In this document: positions 33,155 to 42,726 of the stretch, one piece after another
How the letters are laid out: every line of letters starts with the position of its first letter
How positions within the stretch are numbered: position 1 is the first letter of the stretch
Source: Bacillota bacterium
GTDB taxonomy: Bacteria; Bacillota; UBA994; UBA5500
Direction of reading: 5' to 3'
NCBI GenBank assembly: GCA_012735505.1
Contig: JAAYHE010000071.1
Location: 16,520 to 80,519, forward strand
DNA length: 64,000 bases
Translations under genes and position numbers: made by a program
The notes under the pieces: generated by a model
What the model saw: the letters and a program-made list of their open reading frames with translations, nothing else
What the model was told of the DNA's origin: nothing
The model's database searches: none

Positions 33155-33610
33155 CTATTTCTTATCCCTCCTCAGTAGGCGGAAAAGAGCACGCACCAAC
33201 GAAGTGGCTACAGCTAAGCCGCCGGCAATGGCACCTGCCGCTAGTAAGGCTTGGGTGGCTAGACTGAGCCCACCCGGATAGTCGCCTACCACGAAAGCTT
33301 GCATGGCAGCGTAAATAGTAACCCCAGGTACCAGAGGCACAATGCCAGGGGTGAGAAAGACGGTGGCTGGTTCATGGCAGATGCGAGCAATTATTTCCCC
33401 GGAAATACCGACAGCCAAGGCGCCTAGTGCGGTGCGGCCAACAATTTCAAAACCCAGGGCTTGTGCCAGCATCCAGCCGACCCAGCCTAAGGCACCGGTT
33501 AAGCCGGCTAGGGGTACGCGTCGTTTGGGTGCTCGAAAAATCACGCCCCAAGCGGTAGAGGCTATGAAAGCAAGAGTCAGTTCGGTCGCCGGTCCTATTA
33601 GCCTAGCCAT
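33155..33610 (-). CDS. Threonine/serine exporter, ThrE C-terminal-type half (DUF3815)
   Basis: TPGIVPLVPGVTIYAAMQAFVVGDY; paired with the DUF1212 half. Confidence 0.85.
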   Translation of the reverse strand: MARLIGPATELTLAFIASTAWGVIFRAPKRRVPLAGLTGALGWVGWMLAQALGFEIVGRTALGALAVGISGEIIARICHEPATVFLTPGIVPLVPGVTIYAAMQAFVVGDYPGGLSLATQALLAAGAIAGGLAVATSLVRALFRLLRRDKK

Positions 33611-34383
33611 TTAATCCACCACCCTAAGATCGCACCAGCGCCGGCAGCAATGGCTGTGGCTGTAAACAGTGCCTCGATAGTTCTCACAATGCCTGAAAGC
33701 AGGTCGCCAGCCAATACATCCCTTGCGCCTGCAGTAAGCAGTACCCCAGGTACGAGGCTCATTATAGCCCCGAGAATAACCCGGTCTGAGGGCATATCTG
33801 GGAAGACGAGGGTAACAGAGAGAGCTAGCAAAGCTGCGACAAACCCACCAGCAAAATCAGCTAAGAGGCCGGGAATAGCTGCCTTACGCAAGAAGGCAGC
33901 GCTATGAAAGACAATAAAAGCGACTAGGGCCGTGGTAGGAAGTTCCCAACCACGGGCACCAAACAAGGTCGCAAAAGCAGTTCCTCCTATGGCGGCTCCT
34001 AGGGGGCCCCAGCGGACTAGGCTGTGCTCGGTGTCTCGTTCGATTTGACAGAGGGCCTGCAGCACTTCGCCGGGGTCGTTTTGCTGACCGGCGAGGGAAC
34101 GGGAGAGGTTATTGATAGCCGCTACCCGGCCGAGGTTAGTCGATCTTTTATCTATGCGCCTGACACGAGTGCCGATGCGTCCGTAGGCATGGGCAGATAG
34201 ATGGATGCCGGTAGGCGTGGCGATACAGTCGACTACCTCTGCGCCACAGGCAGTTAGTAAATGATAGATGGTGTTTTCGACCCGGTATATTTCGGCTCCG
34301 CTACCGAGGAGTAAGGTGCCGCTGTAAAGGCCTAGTTCGAGCAACTGCTCCATCTTTGCGGGCATTGAACCTAGCACCTCCAT
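33598..34383 (-). CDS. Threonine/serine exporter, ThrE N-terminal-type half (DUF1212)
   Basis: GSGAEIYRVENTIYHLLTACGAEVVDCIATPTGI...MSLVPGVLLTAGARDVLAGDLLSGI. Confidence 0.88.
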   Translation of the reverse strand: MEVLGSMPAKMEQLLELGLYSGTLLLGSGAEIYRVENTIYHLLTACGAEVVDCIATPTGIHLSAHAYGRIGTRVRRIDKRSTNLGRVAAINNLSRSLAGQQNDPGEVLQALCQIERDTEHSLVRWGPLGAAIGGTAFATLFGARGWELPTTALVAFIVFHSAAFLRKAAIPGLLADFAGGFVAALLALSVTLVFPDMPSDRVILGAIMSLVPGVLLTAGARDVLAGDLLSGIVRTIEALFTATAIAAGAGAILGWWIKWLG

Positions 34384-34594
34384 TTGGCTGTTGTTTGTCT
34401 ATAGTATACTGGCTGTATAGACAGCGGGCAATGCTATACACTAGAATAGTACACTAAATTAATGCCTAGCGGCTAGGAGGATGCTTCTAGGGTATAGGAG
34501 GATCGCTATAGCCTAAGGCTGTAGTCTCCCCCCCAGGCAAGGTTGCGACTGTGGGGGCCCCCGACTGATCAGGGCAGCAAAGGAGGACCTGCAT

Positions 34595-35089
34595 GTGGCC
34601 AGTGCAACTAGTCCAGTTCATACATATGTATATCTGGAACAAGCTAATCCTCTGCAGGCAAAGTTATTGCAGATTGTAGCGGCGCAGAGGGAAGACTTGC
34701 AGGTAATTCGCGACGGTCGGTTTACGCGTAGTCAGGATGTAGAACGACTACTGAAGCCTACCTTAACAGAACTCGGTTTTTTACACGCAGTAACCAGCAA
34801 AGAAGTGCCCTGTTTGTTTGCAACCAACTCGGATTTTGAAATGGATTTTTATCATCCCCACCACCATGTGGCCTTAGAGGTGGAAAAAGGAAAACATTTT
34901 AATGCCTGGCGGGATGTTTGTAAATTTATTGAATCTCCATTAGTAGAGCATGCGGTGCTTCTAATTCCAGCTGAAAAGGTTAGCAAATCAGGTAGTCGTG
35001 ATAATGTGTTCTTGAGTACGATAGATAGCTTATCTAATGCTAGTAGAATATACCTAGGATTAAAAAGCTTTTTTTTGATCGGTTACTAA
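34595..35089 (+). CDS. Hypothetical protein with PD-(D/E)XK nuclease-like motif
   Basis: GTG start after AGGAGG; NSDFEMDFYHPHHHVALEVEKGKHFNAWRDVCKF (D...ExEK pattern). Confidence 0.5.
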   Translation: MASATSPVHTYVYLEQANPLQAKLLQIVAAQREDLQVIRDGRFTRSQDVERLLKPTLTELGFLHAVTSKEVPCLFATNSDFEMDFYHPHHHVALEVEKGKHFNAWRDVCKFIESPLVEHAVLLIPAEKVSKSGSRDNVFLSTIDSLSNASRIYLGLKSFFLIGY

Positions 35090-35163
35090 CATGTTTTATT
35101 GTGTATAATGAGATGGGTAGCAAAGTCTGTTGCTTTTTGTTGGGTTGAGAGGAGGTGAAAGCC

Positions 35164-35331
35164 GTGGCTTATAAGATCAGTAAAGATTGCATCGCTTGCG
35201 GCGCTTGCCAGCCGGAGTGCCCAGTTGATGCTATTACCGAGGGTGACATCTATGTCATAGATCCAGAAAAATGCATTGATTGTGGGGCATGCGCAGCTGT
35301 TTGCCCAGTAGATGCACCTAAACCAGAGTAA
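35164..35331 (+). CDS. 2[4Fe-4S] ferredoxin (55 aa, absent from the ORF track)
   Basis: MAYKISKDCIACGACQPECPVDAITEGDIYVIDPEKCIDCGACAAVCPVDAPKPE*. Confidence 0.97.
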   Translation: MAYKISKDCIACGACQPECPVDAITEGDIYVIDPEKCIDCGACAAVCPVDAPKPE

Positions 35332-35349
35332 AGGCATAAATTCGTCGAA

Positions 35350-35383
35350 AGAGCCCGCCTGTTATGTTAGGCCGGGCTTTTTC
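35350..35383 (+). terminator. Ferredoxin terminator
   Basis: AGCCCGCCTgttatgttAGGCCGGGCTTTTT. Confidence 0.7.
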
Positions 35384-35500
35384 TATTGCTCTAAAGGCAG
35401 TCTAGCCTAATAAATAAAAAGGCAGAGCCCTTAAGGAATTTAAACTAAACCTTGACGTTTGCAAGGCAGGAGTATATATTAAACAAGGAGGTGATAGCGA

Positions 35501-36601
35501 GTGGCGGAAGAACAAGTGTTAGTTTTGCGCATGCTGGAAGAAGGTAAGATAACCGCCGAGCAAGCGGTCGAGCTGCTAGAGGCGTTGAAAAGGCCTGAGC
35601 GGAAGCAGCGGGAACCGCGATCAGTAGAGGCCATCGTGCGCGAAGAAACGCGCAAAGCCCGACAGGCGGCTCGGGCCGAGGCAGCGCGAGCCCGCGCCAT
35701 GGCTGAGAAGGCACGAGCGCAGGCTCGACGCCAGATCGAGCGACGTCGCCCTGAGAGGACTGTCGTGGCTACCTTGCGTGCCTTGGGCATCCCTTGGAGT
35801 GGGGGCCGAGAATTCACCTATAGCCGCAGTCTAAGTGGTGAGTTTGGTGAAGGGCAAGCGGAAATTCAGCTGCAAAACACCAACGGCCGGATCCAGATTT
35901 GCCCTAGCTCTAGCGAGCAGTGGCAGCTGACCCTAACAAGCCGGGTGCGCGCTGATGATGAGGTTACGGCTGAAAAGTTGGCAGAAAAACTAGTCCAGGT
36001 AGACAGTGATAGCAACCGTTTGCTAGTGGAGGCGCAGCGGCTTTTTGGGCAAAACGCCAAGGTGGATATCGACTTGCGCCTACCCAGGCGAAGGCTAGGA
36101 GCTGTAATTGCTTCTACTACCAACGGTTCAATCAAGGCCCAAGAGCTTAAGGCTGATACCGTAATTTTTAAAACCGTAAACGGTAGAGTTACCGGTGAAA
36201 AGCTAGAAATCGACTCTTTGCAGGCGAGCGCTGTCAACGGTAGGGTTTGTATTGCCGGAGCTATCAAAGAGATGCGGGGCAGGGCGACTAACGGTCGCAT
36301 TTTGGTGCAGGTGGCACCGGGTGATACTGAACTGGATCTGGGAACGGTTAATGGTTCGGTTAACGTCACCCTAGCTACTGATGAACGGATCGGCTACCAA
36401 TTGGATTTAACAAGTGTGTCCGGCAGCATCCGCCAGGAGCTACCGGATATAGTGGTTAAAGAGGAAGAGAAAAGGCCGGGTAGGCGCGTCTTCCGGGCCG
36501 AGTCGGCAGCTTGGGCAGATAAGGATATTCGCCAGAGTGTGCGAGCGCGGACGGTAAGCGGATCGGTGCGGATCAATTTGCCAGAGGAGGAGGGGAACTA
36601 A
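35501..36601 (+). CDS. DUF4097-like beta-repeat protein with N-terminal helical (YvlB-type) segment
   Basis: VLVLRMLEEGKITAEQAVELLEAL then repeated NGR/NGS beta-strand motifs (TTNGSIKAQ, VNGRVTGE, VNGRVCIA, TNGRILVQV). Confidence 0.7.
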   Translation: MAEEQVLVLRMLEEGKITAEQAVELLEALKRPERKQREPRSVEAIVREETRKARQAARAEAARARAMAEKARAQARRQIERRRPERTVVATLRALGIPWSGGREFTYSRSLSGEFGEGQAEIQLQNTNGRIQICPSSSEQWQLTLTSRVRADDEVTAEKLAEKLVQVDSDSNRLLVEAQRLFGQNAKVDIDLRLPRRRLGAVIASTTNGSIKAQELKADTVIFKTVNGRVTGEKLEIDSLQASAVNGRVCIAGAIKEMRGRATNGRILVQVAPGDTELDLGTVNGSVNVTLATDERIGYQLDLTSVSGSIRQELPDIVVKEEEKRPGRRVFRAESAAWADKDIRQSVRARTVSGSVRINLPEEEGN

Positions 36602-37836
36602 TGTCGGGGGAAAAACTATATGTGCTACGGTTGTTGGAGCAAGGCAAGGTCACTTTTGAAGAAGCTTTGGCACTGCTAGAAGCATTACAGGGTAGCGATG
36701 ATACGGGCGAAAAGGAAGAATCCTTAGAGGAAGTTAGTGTGGTGCAGGTAGAGGATGAGTGGGATGCCCAGGACGAAGATGAAGACGAAGACGAAGAAAT
36801 AGAAGGCGTAGACGTGGCCGACGCAGTTCAGGATGCCTTAGACGAGGTGGGGGAAGAATTGCGCTCCTTAGGAGATGAGATCGGGGAGGAAATTAGAGAA
36901 GCTCTGCAGGAGGCAGGCCAAGAAGTGCAGGCAGCCATGCAAGAAGTTGGCGAGGAATTGCGCACGGCAGTAGGAGCCGGGACTGGTTTGGCTGGCCTCT
37001 TTAGCGGCCTCTTTGGCGGCAGCTTTGGTCCCCAATACAACTGGCAGGAAGAACGGGAGATAGCAGTCGGTGATGATGTCAAATCTCTAGATTTGGCTAT
37101 TGAGACCAAGAATGGCCGTGTCCGTTTGCTGCCAGCGGCTGCAGATTCTGAACAAATATCGGTCACGATTGAATACCGTTTGCAGGCCGCCAATGAGGAT
37201 GAAGCGCGGGCCATGGCAAAGCAGGGGCTAGAGGAGACGCAAGTCATGCGCGATGGGGTGTTATCCCTGGCCTTCATAGCTAACGAAGCGATTAAGGGTA
37301 CAGTCTCGTTTACAGTCTATTTGCCCCCAGAGTTAGCGGCTAAACTAGAGCTAACCAGCAAGAATGGCGCTATTTCTCTGCAGGATGTGAAGGGGAAAGG
37401 GAAGCTAGAAACTAAGAACGGCTCGATCAAAGTGAGAGGCAGATGTTATGAAGAGCTAGAAGCTGAAACAAAAAATGGTAGCATCACAATTGCTGCCAGC
37501 ATTGGCAATCTGACCGCTAGCAGCAAGAATGGTTCGGTGCGAGCCAGTTTAGAGCCCTTAAGCGAAAACAGTGAGATTTCCTTAAGTACTAATAACGGCT
37601 CAGTCCGAGCTGCACTAGCTTGTGATGATGAGATTGGCTATAGTCTTGATGTGGAGACTCACCGCGGCGGGTTGAAGATGGAGTTGCCCGGCTTGGTGTC
37701 CCAGATGCAGGAAAAACGGCGCTGGAGAGGCACTACGCAAAACTGGGATACAGCCAAGCGCAAGGCCCAGCTGACTGTACAAACAAGGAATGGGAGCATT
37801 AGTATCAGGCAGCAAGCTGCGGACGAGTTGAACTAG
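36601..37836 (+). CDS. DUF4097-like protein, tandem paralogue with acidic linker
   Basis: LYVLRLLEQGKVTFEEALALLEAL; DEDEDEDEEIE linker; KNGAISLQD, KNGSIKVRG, KNGSITIAA, KNGSVRASL. Confidence 0.7.
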   Translation: MSGEKLYVLRLLEQGKVTFEEALALLEALQGSDDTGEKEESLEEVSVVQVEDEWDAQDEDEDEDEEIEGVDVADAVQDALDEVGEELRSLGDEIGEEIREALQEAGQEVQAAMQEVGEELRTAVGAGTGLAGLFSGLFGGSFGPQYNWQEEREIAVGDDVKSLDLAIETKNGRVRLLPAAADSEQISVTIEYRLQAANEDEARAMAKQGLEETQVMRDGVLSLAFIANEAIKGTVSFTVYLPPELAAKLELTSKNGAISLQDVKGKGKLETKNGSIKVRGRCYEELEAETKNGSITIAASIGNLTASSKNGSVRASLEPLSENSEISLSTNNGSVRAALACDDEIGYSLDVETHRGGLKMELPGLVSQMQEKRRWRGTTQNWDTAKRKAQLTVQTRNGSISIRQQAADELN

Positions 37837-37866
37837 GTGGCAGTACATATAGTCTAGAGAATATAA

Positions 37867-37908
37867 GGGCTGATTCGGTTAGTGGCGAATCAGCCCTTGT
37901 TTGTTTTT
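37867..37908 (+). terminator. Terminator after the DUF4097 pair
   Basis: GGGCTGATTCGgttagtgGCGAATCAGCCCTTGTTTGTTTTT. Confidence 0.8.
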
Positions 37909-37909
37909 A

Positions 37910-38920
37910 TTAATGCTTTTGTAGAGTGAAAACAGCGCGGCTTCGTCCTACCACATCGCGGCGGTGGTTATAAACAGTTGGCTGGTGGAAGGACTGTAGG
38001 TTGGTTAAGTCTTCCTCTGTTAATAGATTCATTTGCCGCAGGGTTTCGATGATAGCCGGGCCAGTAGCACGGCCGTTGCCATCTTCGATTTTGACCGCAA
38101 TTCCGATCCCCTGATTGAGGATACCGACACAGTAGACCCCCTCGGCCCCGCTCTTAGCTACTACGCGGCCATTGAGATGGGTCATCAGGGCTGTGCATAG
38201 GCGGCCTGTACCGGCAACGAGTTGGGGACAGTTGGTCATAGCCTGGGTGATGCGCCGAGCTGCTACTGCTTTATCCTCGCCTAAAGAGTCTGCTTTAGTG
38301 AGGCGAGCCCATGCTAACGCCATATTATATACAGGCAGGCCAAAAACGGGAACCCCGCAGCCATCGGTGCCGATAGCAATATCCTCTGCTGCCATTCCGG
38401 CAAAATCTGCCATACTCTGGCGCATGGCTTGTTGTACCGGGTGATCAATGTTAATGTAATTAGAAACATCCCAACCCATATGCTGAGCGAGCGCTAGCAT
38501 ACCCGAGTGTTTACCCGAGCAGTTGCAGTGTACTTCGGTTGGTTCTTGTTGGTTCTGTATCATGGCGTTGGCAGCCTGCTTATTGAAGGGCAAATGGCGG
38601 CCACACTGCAGGGCAGAATCAGTCAAACCGATCTTGCTCAGGATGCTTTGCACCGTTTCGATATGCACCGGTTCGCCGCTATGGGAGGCACAAAAAACAG
38701 CTAGCTCTGCATCAGTAAATTGGTAACGGTCGGCTGCCCCGCTGGTAATCACGGGAATAGCCTGAATAGGCTTGGAGGAAGAACGGATGAAAGCGACCTT
38801 TTCGCGCGGGCTACCTACCGAATAGAGCAAGTTGCCATCAGAGTCGACAACCGCCAGGTCCCCGCGGTGGAAGCTTTCAATCATATTGCCGCGGATTATT
38901 TCAACTAGTTTCTCTGACAT
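37910..38920 (-). CDS. Asparaginase (L-asparaginase II family)
   Basis: EIIRGNMIESFHRGDLAVVDSDGNLLYSVG...RSSSKPIQAIP...NCSGKHSGMLALAQ...GTDGCGVPVFGLP. Confidence 0.9.
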   Translation of the reverse strand: MSEKLVEIIRGNMIESFHRGDLAVVDSDGNLLYSVGSPREKVAFIRSSSKPIQAIPVITSGAADRYQFTDAELAVFCASHSGEPVHIETVQSILSKIGLTDSALQCGRHLPFNKQAANAMIQNQQEPTEVHCNCSGKHSGMLALAQHMGWDVSNYINIDHPVQQAMRQSMADFAGMAAEDIAIGTDGCGVPVFGLPVYNMALAWARLTKADSLGEDKAVAARRITQAMTNCPQLVAGTGRLCTALMTHLNGRVVAKSGAEGVYCVGILNQGIGIAVKIEDGNGRATGPAIIETLRQMNLLTEEDLTNLQSFHQPTVYNHRRDVVGRSRAVFTLQKH

Positions 38921-39108
38921 GACAAAGTCCCCTTTCCTGTTGTACAAGCTAATAGTTGCTACCCACTTTACACCCGCAAGGCCTGCGGCATTGCTAGGTA
39001 ATTCCTGCACAAGGATTCAAGCTGGTATCTCCTATAGTGATTATATACAATAGACGTAATTCCTCCAGAATAATTTAGCGTTTTTAACAAGCTGAAAGGA
39101 GAATATTT

Positions 39109-39822
39109 GTGAGCCTCTACCTAGCTAAACGCCCTCGCTTAGGAGTCTATTTAAACCGGATAAATCGCTTTGTTGTTAGTGTCATGGTTGACGGACAAGA
39201 GGAGTTAGCGCACTTAGCCAATTCGGGCCGTTTGCAACGCGTACTCAAACCTGGGCAGAATTGTTGGCTAGTGCCACAAGCGGGGAAGCACCGCAAGACT
39301 CGTTATGATCTTTTAGCGGTAGAGACAGAACAGGGGCCGATTGTGGTTGATGCCCGTTTGCCTAATGATATAATCGCTTCTGCTTGGGAAGCTGGACTAA
39401 TAGAAGAACTGAGTTCTTTCCGGCAGATGCAGCGCGAATACAGATCCGGAAGCAGCCGTTTTGATTTTGCCTTTTGGTCAGAAAATGCCGAGCATCCTTG
39501 TTTGGTAGAGGTCAAGTCGGCAGCCGACGTCAGCGGAGAGCTAGCCTTCTTCCCGGACGCACCTACAAAACGAGGCGGTAAACATTTAGTGGAGTTGTTG
39601 GCGGCTGCACAAGCACAGCAAGGAGCCATGGTTATTCTTTTGGCACAGATGGAATGGGCACGGGGGGTTGTCTTAAACGCTGCGATTGATCCGGAGCTGG
39701 TTACCACGGCGCGGCAAGCTCAGATGGAAGGTGTACAATTTCTGGCTTATACTATAAAGCTGCAATTACCCGAGGCTATTCACTTAGGAAAACAAATTCC
39801 AGTGCTATTCGATATAGCTTGA
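39109..39822 (+). CDS. sfsA: DNA/RNA nuclease SfsA
   Basis: FVVSVMVDGQEELAHLANSGRL; SRFDFAFWSENAEHPCLVEVKSA; FPDAPTKRGGKHLVEL. Confidence 0.95.
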   Translation: MSLYLAKRPRLGVYLNRINRFVVSVMVDGQEELAHLANSGRLQRVLKPGQNCWLVPQAGKHRKTRYDLLAVETEQGPIVVDARLPNDIIASAWEAGLIEELSSFRQMQREYRSGSSRFDFAFWSENAEHPCLVEVKSAADVSGELAFFPDAPTKRGGKHLVELLAAAQAQQGAMVILLAQMEWARGVVLNAAIDPELVTTARQAQMEGVQFLAYTIKLQLPEAIHLGKQIPVLFDIA

Positions 39823-40007
39823 TAACAAGAGGCTGGTCTTAAGCAGGTATTACGAAGATGATGCATACTACATTAGTGGAGGCTCTTTGTTACCGCTAGT
39901 ATAGAGAAAACTGCTCTTGGCTAAACTGTTCTAGTAGAGAGCCAGATTTGACTATGATAAATAGCTAAACTATAATGTTCTGGCAGATGCAAGAAGGGAG
40001 GTCCTTT

Positions 40008-40937
40008 ATGTTAGGATCGAAAAAACTCCTGCAGTTTGCCCTGGTGGCGCTAGCCTGCGCCGCAATTTTTGCCGCTGGATCGTTCATTGCTAATCATCTG
40101 TATCCGCATGCGGCAGCCTCCGCTATAGACGAGCTAGCCCCTCGCCAATTATTGGATCAACTAGCCTTTTCTAAGCGGGCTGCTTTACTAGTAGATGGAC
40201 GAAGGCGTGATATCTGGACTAGTGCTAGAACAGTAGAAGAAGCAATTCATCAAGCAGGCGTCGAGCTCGGCCCCATGGATCGGTCTGAGCCTGAACTTAG
40301 TAGCGAGTTAGTTGACAATATGCAAATTGAGATAATCAGAGTGACAGAACAGTTGGTGCAAGAAGAGGTAGTTACCCCTTACCAGATCATTAGAACTCCA
40401 ACCCGTTCCCTCAATCGAGGGCAATCACGGGAAGTGCGCCCTGGAGTTAACGGCAAGGCGGTTAACACTTATCGGTTGCTAATAGAAAATGGGCAAGTGC
40501 AGGAGAAAACCTTGGTTGAATCGATAACCTTGGTAGAAAAGCAGGATAAGATAGTAGAAGAAGGCATTATCGACACCATCACCCGGGACGGCCAGGTACT
40601 GCGCTATAGCAAAGTGCTCAATGTGGTGGCTACAGCCTATACGGCAGACTACAACCCGGAAAAGGGAGGGCCAGACGACCCCTGGCGTGGCATGACGGCT
40701 AGCGGCAAGCGGGCAGTAGCTGGGCTAACCATTGCGGCTGATCCCAAGGTAATACCGATGCATACACGTGTCTATGTAGAAGGTACTGATGCCTATGGCA
40801 AGAAGTATTCGGGCATTTACGAGGTTATGGATACCGGCAGTGCCATCAAAGGCAACAAGATCGATATTTTTATGTCCACTTACGATGAGACCAAGAAGTT
40901 TGGCCGTCGTCAAATGAAAGTTTATATTCTCGAGTGA
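40008..40937 (+). CDS. 3D-domain/G5-domain secreted protein (YabE-like cell-wall hydrolase)
   Basis: DUF348-like N-terminus, G5 (EEVVTPYQIIRTPTRSLNRGQSREVRPGVNGK), 3D domain (VVATAYTADYN...GLTIAADPKVIPMHTRVYVEG...DTGSAIKGNKIDIFM). Confidence 0.9.
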   Translation: MLGSKKLLQFALVALACAAIFAAGSFIANHLYPHAAASAIDELAPRQLLDQLAFSKRAALLVDGRRRDIWTSARTVEEAIHQAGVELGPMDRSEPELSSELVDNMQIEIIRVTEQLVQEEVVTPYQIIRTPTRSLNRGQSREVRPGVNGKAVNTYRLLIENGQVQEKTLVESITLVEKQDKIVEEGIIDTITRDGQVLRYSKVLNVVATAYTADYNPEKGGPDDPWRGMTASGKRAVAGLTIAADPKVIPMHTRVYVEGTDAYGKKYSGIYEVMDTGSAIKGNKIDIFMSTYDETKKFGRRQMKVYILE

Positions 40938-40985
40938 CTTTAGTCGGCCCATCCAGAGCATGGTTCGGCTAGTAAGCAAAATTAA

Positions 40986-41020
40986 GAAAGGCTCGCCTGT
41001 TGAGGGGAGCCTTTCTTGTT
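40986..41020. terminator. Terminator between convergent genes
   Basis: GAAAGGCTcgcctgttgaggggAGCCTTTCTTG. Confidence 0.65.
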
Positions 41021-41028
41021 TATTGCGC

Positions 41029-41229
41029 TTATTCTTGGGCAACTGCTTGGTTTAAGTCGGCAATCAGGGCATCTACGTCGATGCCGTGAACGGCGGCACC
41101 TTGTTCGATACTTTCAAACTGGGCAGCAGCGCAGCCGACGCAGCCTAGACCGTGCTTGAAAAAGACCGGAATAGTAGCAGGATATTTTTCTACCACTTCT
41201 TTTATGCTCATGGCCTTGGTGATCTTCAT
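41029..41229 (-). CDS. DUF1858 domain protein
   Basis: MKITKAMSIKEVVEKYPATIPVFFKHGLGCVGCAAAQFESIEQGAAVHGID. Confidence 0.88.
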   Translation of the reverse strand: MKITKAMSIKEVVEKYPATIPVFFKHGLGCVGCAAAQFESIEQGAAVHGIDVDALIADLNQAVAQE

Positions 41230-41427
41230 TCTTTACCCTCCTCGTCGTTTTCAATGTTTCATGCCCAGTATACCACAGCCATAGGGACAACAGTCAGTAA
41301 ATTTGCTGGACGACGCGTCTTTATTGTGCACTTTTGGCCCGTTTCGTTGAGCATCCTAGCCGTGTTCTTGTAAGATATGGCTAAGATCTTGCTTCACCCA
41401 AAGCATGAGTAGGGGGGAGATAGGCAG

Positions 41428-42726
41428 ATGCAGTTACAGACTATAGTGCCAGGTCCTCTGACTGGGGTTGTAACACCTCCTGCCGATAAGTCTATTTCTC
41501 ATCGGGCGCTCTTATTCAGTGCCTTGGCGGGAGGAGAAAGTCAAATAGTCAACCTGCTGCAAGCACAAGACGTTGAGACTACGCAGGCGGTGTTGCGGCA
41601 GTTAGGTGTAAACATTAAGCAGCGAGGGGCGGCCATCATCGTCGAGGGTAAAGATGGCAAGCTACAGCCGACACCGACAGGGCTCGATTGTGGCAACTCG
41701 GGCACAACCATGCGTTTGCTGGCCGGTATTTTAGCGGGGCAAGCTTTTACATCTGTTTTAGTCGGTGATAGTTCACTGAGTAAGAGGCCTATGGAGCGGA
41801 TACTAATTCCTTTATGCGCCATGGGGGCGAAGGCTTTTGCGTCACCGACAGGCAGCCCCCCAGTGCTATTACGGGGGGGTAATTTGCGGGGTATCGAATA
41901 TGCCTTGCCGGTGGCTAGCGCCCAGCTCAAATCGGCTTTGTTGTTGGCGGCCTTGCAAGCTGAGGGAGAAACGATCCTGCATGAACCAGCACTTTCCCGG
42001 GACCATACGGAAAGAATGTTGGCTAGCTTAGGCGTCAGCCTGCGGCGTGAAGGTTTGACTTTGATTCTACAGGGGCCGCAAGGGTTGCGAGCGGGGCGCT
42101 TTATTATTCCTGGTGATTTTTCTAGTGCCGCCCCTTGGCTGGTAGCAGCTTTGGTATGCCCGGGGAGCCATCTGCTGATCAAAAACGTTGGCCTCAATCC
42201 GACTCGCACAGGTTTACTACATATCTTACAGCGCATGGGAGCCGGGCTGATTGTCAGAGAGCGTGGTAGCTCCGAGTCGGGCGAACCGTGGGGCGATATT
42301 GAGGTGCGAAGTCAAGATTTAAGGGGAACGGAAGTAGTTGCTGCAGAAATCCCCCTTGCTATCGATGAAATCCCCCTCTTAGTCGTAGCAGCTTGTTTTG
42401 CGCAGGGGGTCACCCGCATTAACGGGGCGCAAGAGTTGCGAGCAAAAGAAAGTGATCGGATAACTAATATCGTGCGGCCTCTCTTGCGCATGGGGGCCAA
42501 AATCCAAGTAGACGGCGATGATATTCTTATTGAGGGGCAAGGGTGGTTGCAGGGAGCTACTGTCGAGGCGGCTGGCGATCATCGCATTGCTATGGCTCTA
42601 GCGGTAGCCGGCTCAGCAGCCTTGTCTCCAGTGCAGCTCATGGGGGCCGAATGGGTGCAAATTTCTTATCCGACATTTTGGGCCGAATTGGCCCGTCTAC
42701 AGGAGGGAGCTAGATGCGATTCTTAA
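41428..42726 (+). CDS. aroA: 3-phosphoshikimate 1-carboxyvinyltransferase
   Basis: PPADKSISHRALLFSALAGG; GNSGTTMRLLAGIL; RAKESDRI; DHRIAMALAVAG. Confidence 0.97.
   Translation: MQLQTIVPGPLTGVVTPPADKSISHRALLFSALAGGESQIVNLLQAQDVETTQAVLRQLGVNIKQRGAAIIVEGKDGKLQPTPTGLDCGNSGTTMRLLAGILAGQAFTSVLVGDSSLSKRPMERILIPLCAMGAKAFASPTGSPPVLLRGGNLRGIEYALPVASAQLKSALLLAALQAEGETILHEPALSRDHTERMLASLGVSLRREGLTLILQGPQGLRAGRFIIPGDFSSAAPWLVAALVCPGSHLLIKNVGLNPTRTGLLHILQRMGAGLIVRERGSSESGEPWGDIEVRSQDLRGTEVVAAEIPLAIDEIPLLVVAACFAQGVTRINGAQELRAKESDRITNIVRPLLRMGAKIQVDGDDILIEGQGWLQGATVEAAGDHRIAMALAVAGSAALSPVQLMGAEWVQISYPTFWAELARLQEGARCDS

Noticed and set aside
41985-42005. Second Noc-box candidate (CTTTCCCGGGACCA)
   Set aside because: Only the CCCGGGA core matches; the outer palindrome positions fail, unlike the perfect site at 43278.
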